From an uncultured Lachnospiraceae bacterium (GTDB lineage Bacteria > Bacillota > Clostridia > Lachnospirales > Lachnospiraceae): DNA of 6,220 nucleotides. Below the pieces are notes generated by a model. The model saw only the letters and a program-made list of their open reading frames with translations. It was not told the DNA's origin and made no database searches. The translations under genes were made by a program, and so were the position numbers. The stretch lies in NCBI GenBank assembly GCA_948468325.1, contig CAOKHR010000152.1, positions 1-6,220 of the forward strand, written 5' to 3'. Numbering within the stretch: the stretch's first letter is position 1; the number at the start of each line of letters is the position of its first letter. Below are positions 4,523 through 6,220 of the stretch, one piece after another.

Positions 4523-6220
4523 TTAATTATTTGCATAATAGTTATAAGTATCATAAAATTCTTTCGGAACTTCAAGATTCTTATTTTCTCTGCGCTTAAT
4601 TCTCATTTCCCACTCTCTTTTCTTTTCTCCAAAGTTTTTCTGATGCATCATCAATGCATCTGCAAATGCAGCATTCGTCTTTAGATTTTCCCTGATTTCT
4701 TTATTAAAGGGACAATAGGTAGCTAAAATCAGCCTTGCAACTTTATTTAATTTCATTGCTGCTTTTGATTCATAATAAATCCAAAGTTCATAATCTATCA
4801 GGAAAATTTCTCTGCTGTTATTTCTCGCTTTTAAAATCTGTGCCTTAATCTTTTCTCTTTTTTCTTCTGTTAGGTCACGGTTCTTTCGGTAATACTGTAT
4901 ATAATCCATATATTCTGAAGTCAGAGATTTATACTGAATATTATTCCAGGCTGCTCCCTGTTCACATCTGCAGTATTCCCAGTGAAATCTTCCAAATGCC
5001 TTTGTAACTAATTTGTCAACTTCATTTTCTGTAATTGTCGGGAAAATAAATCTTCCCGGCGTATCGCGTTTTTTACCTGTAATCTCCTGCCACATGGAAG
5101 AAGCCGTTCCATATACAGGGCACAAAATAACATCCGGATAAACGTGTTTTAATACATATTCTTTTTCTATCTTAAGTTCCGGATTTGTATAAAGCACTTC
5201 CCGCTGAAAAATCGTAAAATCTTTCTTTTCCAATTCTATAATAGCCTCACAAAGATTTTCTTTTGTAAGGAAAAGCCTGTCAATATGGCCGTAAATTTCA
5301 TCCTTATAAAGAATCGGAACATATGTAGAAAGCTTGCCGTTTACAATCTTATTATTGCTGACAAACATATTGCTGATTTCAAACCTTACTTTTCTCGGAT
5401 TATCCTCTAAAAGCTCTTTTTCCTGCTTTTCATTAATATTTCCGACACGTTTTTCCTCCCGCAGCCAGTCCCGGTAATCCTGTTCAAAAGAATTTCTGGA
5501 AGGTTCCTTCTTCCCATAGTAAATTTCTTTTAACCATTCTGCCATTGTATATATCTGGCAGTCAAGCTGCTTTGGCTTTCTTATTATCATTTCATACAAG
5601 TATAAAATCTGCTCTTCATCCAGCAGGCGCTCGTCAATATAACCATAATCTAAAAACATTTTAACTGCCAAAGGTACATTTCCGTTGTCAAACCATTTAA
5701 AAATAATTTTCTCGTACAAAACAAAGAAGTAATCCGTAATTTGTTTTTTGAGCCTTCTTATATCATCCTGGGTTGACAGACGATCTTTTGCATTGACAAA
5801 TGCATCAATAGCAGTTTTGATATTTTTCTTTTCGCTTTCTCCTATGCCCGCATATTTTAAAATCTGATGCAGAGAATTTTTTAATTCTGCTATCGGATCT
5901 TCAACCTCCATGCTGATTTCTTCCTGACTGCTTTCACTGTCTTCTTTTACAGACGGTGTATTTAAGATTTCCGAAAATTTATTTTTCAAGTCCGAAAGAT
6001 AAGTTACTTCTTTTTCATCAACAAAATATTTTCCGGTTTCATTCCAGTAAATTTTATCCAGATACTTCATAATATCCTGCGAAGATTTCAATACTTCCTG
6101 AATTACTTCCGCAATTTCTTTTGTCTGATAAAGCGCCATTGTTTTGCTGTTATAATAATATTTCTTATGTACGTCAAGCAATACTTTAGCATATTCCTGA
6201 TAATTGGTAATCTTATCATC
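4523..6220 (-). CDS. Large soluble protein of unknown function, 5' end outside the window
   Basis: The frame is open to the right edge, giving 565 codons in view. A TTG at 6181 can be read as a start, but 13 further codons (DDKITNYQEYAKV) continue upstream without a stop and there is no ribosome binding site, so the true start is off the window. No transmembrane segment or signal peptide is visible. The first 170 residues in view are helical and charged, with an acidic linker at about 88-110 (EDSESSQEEISMEVEDP). A more structured region follows, with conserved-looking blocks: YVPILYKDEIYGHIDRLFL at about 300-318, WQEITGKKRDTPGRFIFP at 377-394, and FGRFHWEYCRCEQGAAWNN at 409-427. It ends in a basic tail, KKREWEMRIKRRENKN. 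I cannot name the family. It precedes the membrane protein gene on the same strand, 36-69 bases away, so the two are probably co-transcribed. Confidence 0.8.
   Translation of the reverse strand, partial: DDKITNYQEYAKVLLDVHKKYYYNSKTMALYQTKEIAEVIQEVLKSSQDIMKYLDKIYWNETGKYFVDEKEVTYLSDLKNKFSEILNTPSVKEDSESSQEEISMEVEDPIAELKNSLHQILKYAGIGESEKKNIKTAIDAFVNAKDRLSTQDDIRRLKKQITDYFFVLYEKIIFKWFDNGNVPLAVKMFLDYGYIDERLLDEEQILYLYEMIIRKPKQLDCQIYTMAEWLKEIYYGKKEPSRNSFEQDYRDWLREEKRVGNINEKQEKELLEDNPRKVRFEISNMFVSNNKIVNGKLSTYVPILYKDEIYGHIDRLFLTKENLCEAIIELEKKDFTIFQREVLYTNPELKIEKEYVLKHVYPDVILCPVYGTASSMWQEITGKKRDTPGRFIFPTITENEVDKLVTKAFGRFHWEYCRCEQGAAWNNIQYKSLTSEYMDYIQYYRKNRDLTEEKREKIKAQILKARNNSREIFLIDYELWIYYESKAAMKLNKVARLILATYCPFNKEIRENLKTNAAFADALMMHQKNFGEKKREWEMRIKRRENKNLEVPKEFYDTYNYYANN

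Noticed and set aside
6179..6181. TTG at 6181 as the start of the large minus-strand protein
   Set aside because: The frame continues upstream for 13 more codons to the window edge and no ribosome binding site precedes the TTG, so the gene is partial.

Overview
The window looks like a piece of a low-to-medium GC Firmicutes chromosome, most likely class Clostridia and plausibly Lachnospiraceae. The basis is the rplM-rpsI gene pair with strong AAGGAGG-type ribosome binding sites, a TTG start on rpsI, A/T-rich codon use, and the style of the insertion-sequence remnants. This placement is inferred from sequence style, not from a search.

Layout, left to right. (1) Positions 1-128 hold the start of a minus-strand ISAs1-like transposase that runs off the left edge, and the probable outer end of that element. 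(2) Positions 148-1240 are a complete ribosomal protein operon: a near-consensus promoter, a structured leader resembling the L13 autoregulatory leader, rplM (L13), rpsI (S9) and a strong stem-loop terminator. (3) Positions about 1235-2450 are a nested mobile-element scar. A minus-strand IS3-family element, with orfA intact and orfB frameshifted and cut short, has its outer tip joined exactly into the codons of an IS256-family transposase whose 5' half is gone. (4) Positions 2437-2845 contain no convincing intact gene. They hold a promoter-like sequence, a GC-rich hairpin, a start-less reading frame that looks like a C-terminal gene remnant, a 22-bp perfect AT palindrome and a symmetrical terminator. 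(5) Positions 2867-6220 are a minus-strand gene pair. The upstream gene is a large soluble protein that I do not recognise and that is cut by the right edge. The downstream gene is a two-helix membrane-anchored protein with a long cytoplasmic part.

The most interesting item is that membrane-anchored protein. After two transmembrane helices and a helical region it has twelve tandem 12-residue acidic repeats. It then ends in three copies of a short motif, G-[KHQN]-x-M-T-x-x-E-I-x-x-L-L, that closely resembles the N-terminal CheY-binding peptide of the flagellar switch proteins FliM and FliY (LSQxEIDALL). No flagellar gene is visible in the window. This suggests a membrane-tethered, multivalent docking protein for a response-regulator-like or other partner, co-expressed with the unrecognised neighbour. 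That role is inference. The ribosomal operon and the gene pair appear functionally unrelated and are separated by the mobile-element scar and convergent transcription stops.
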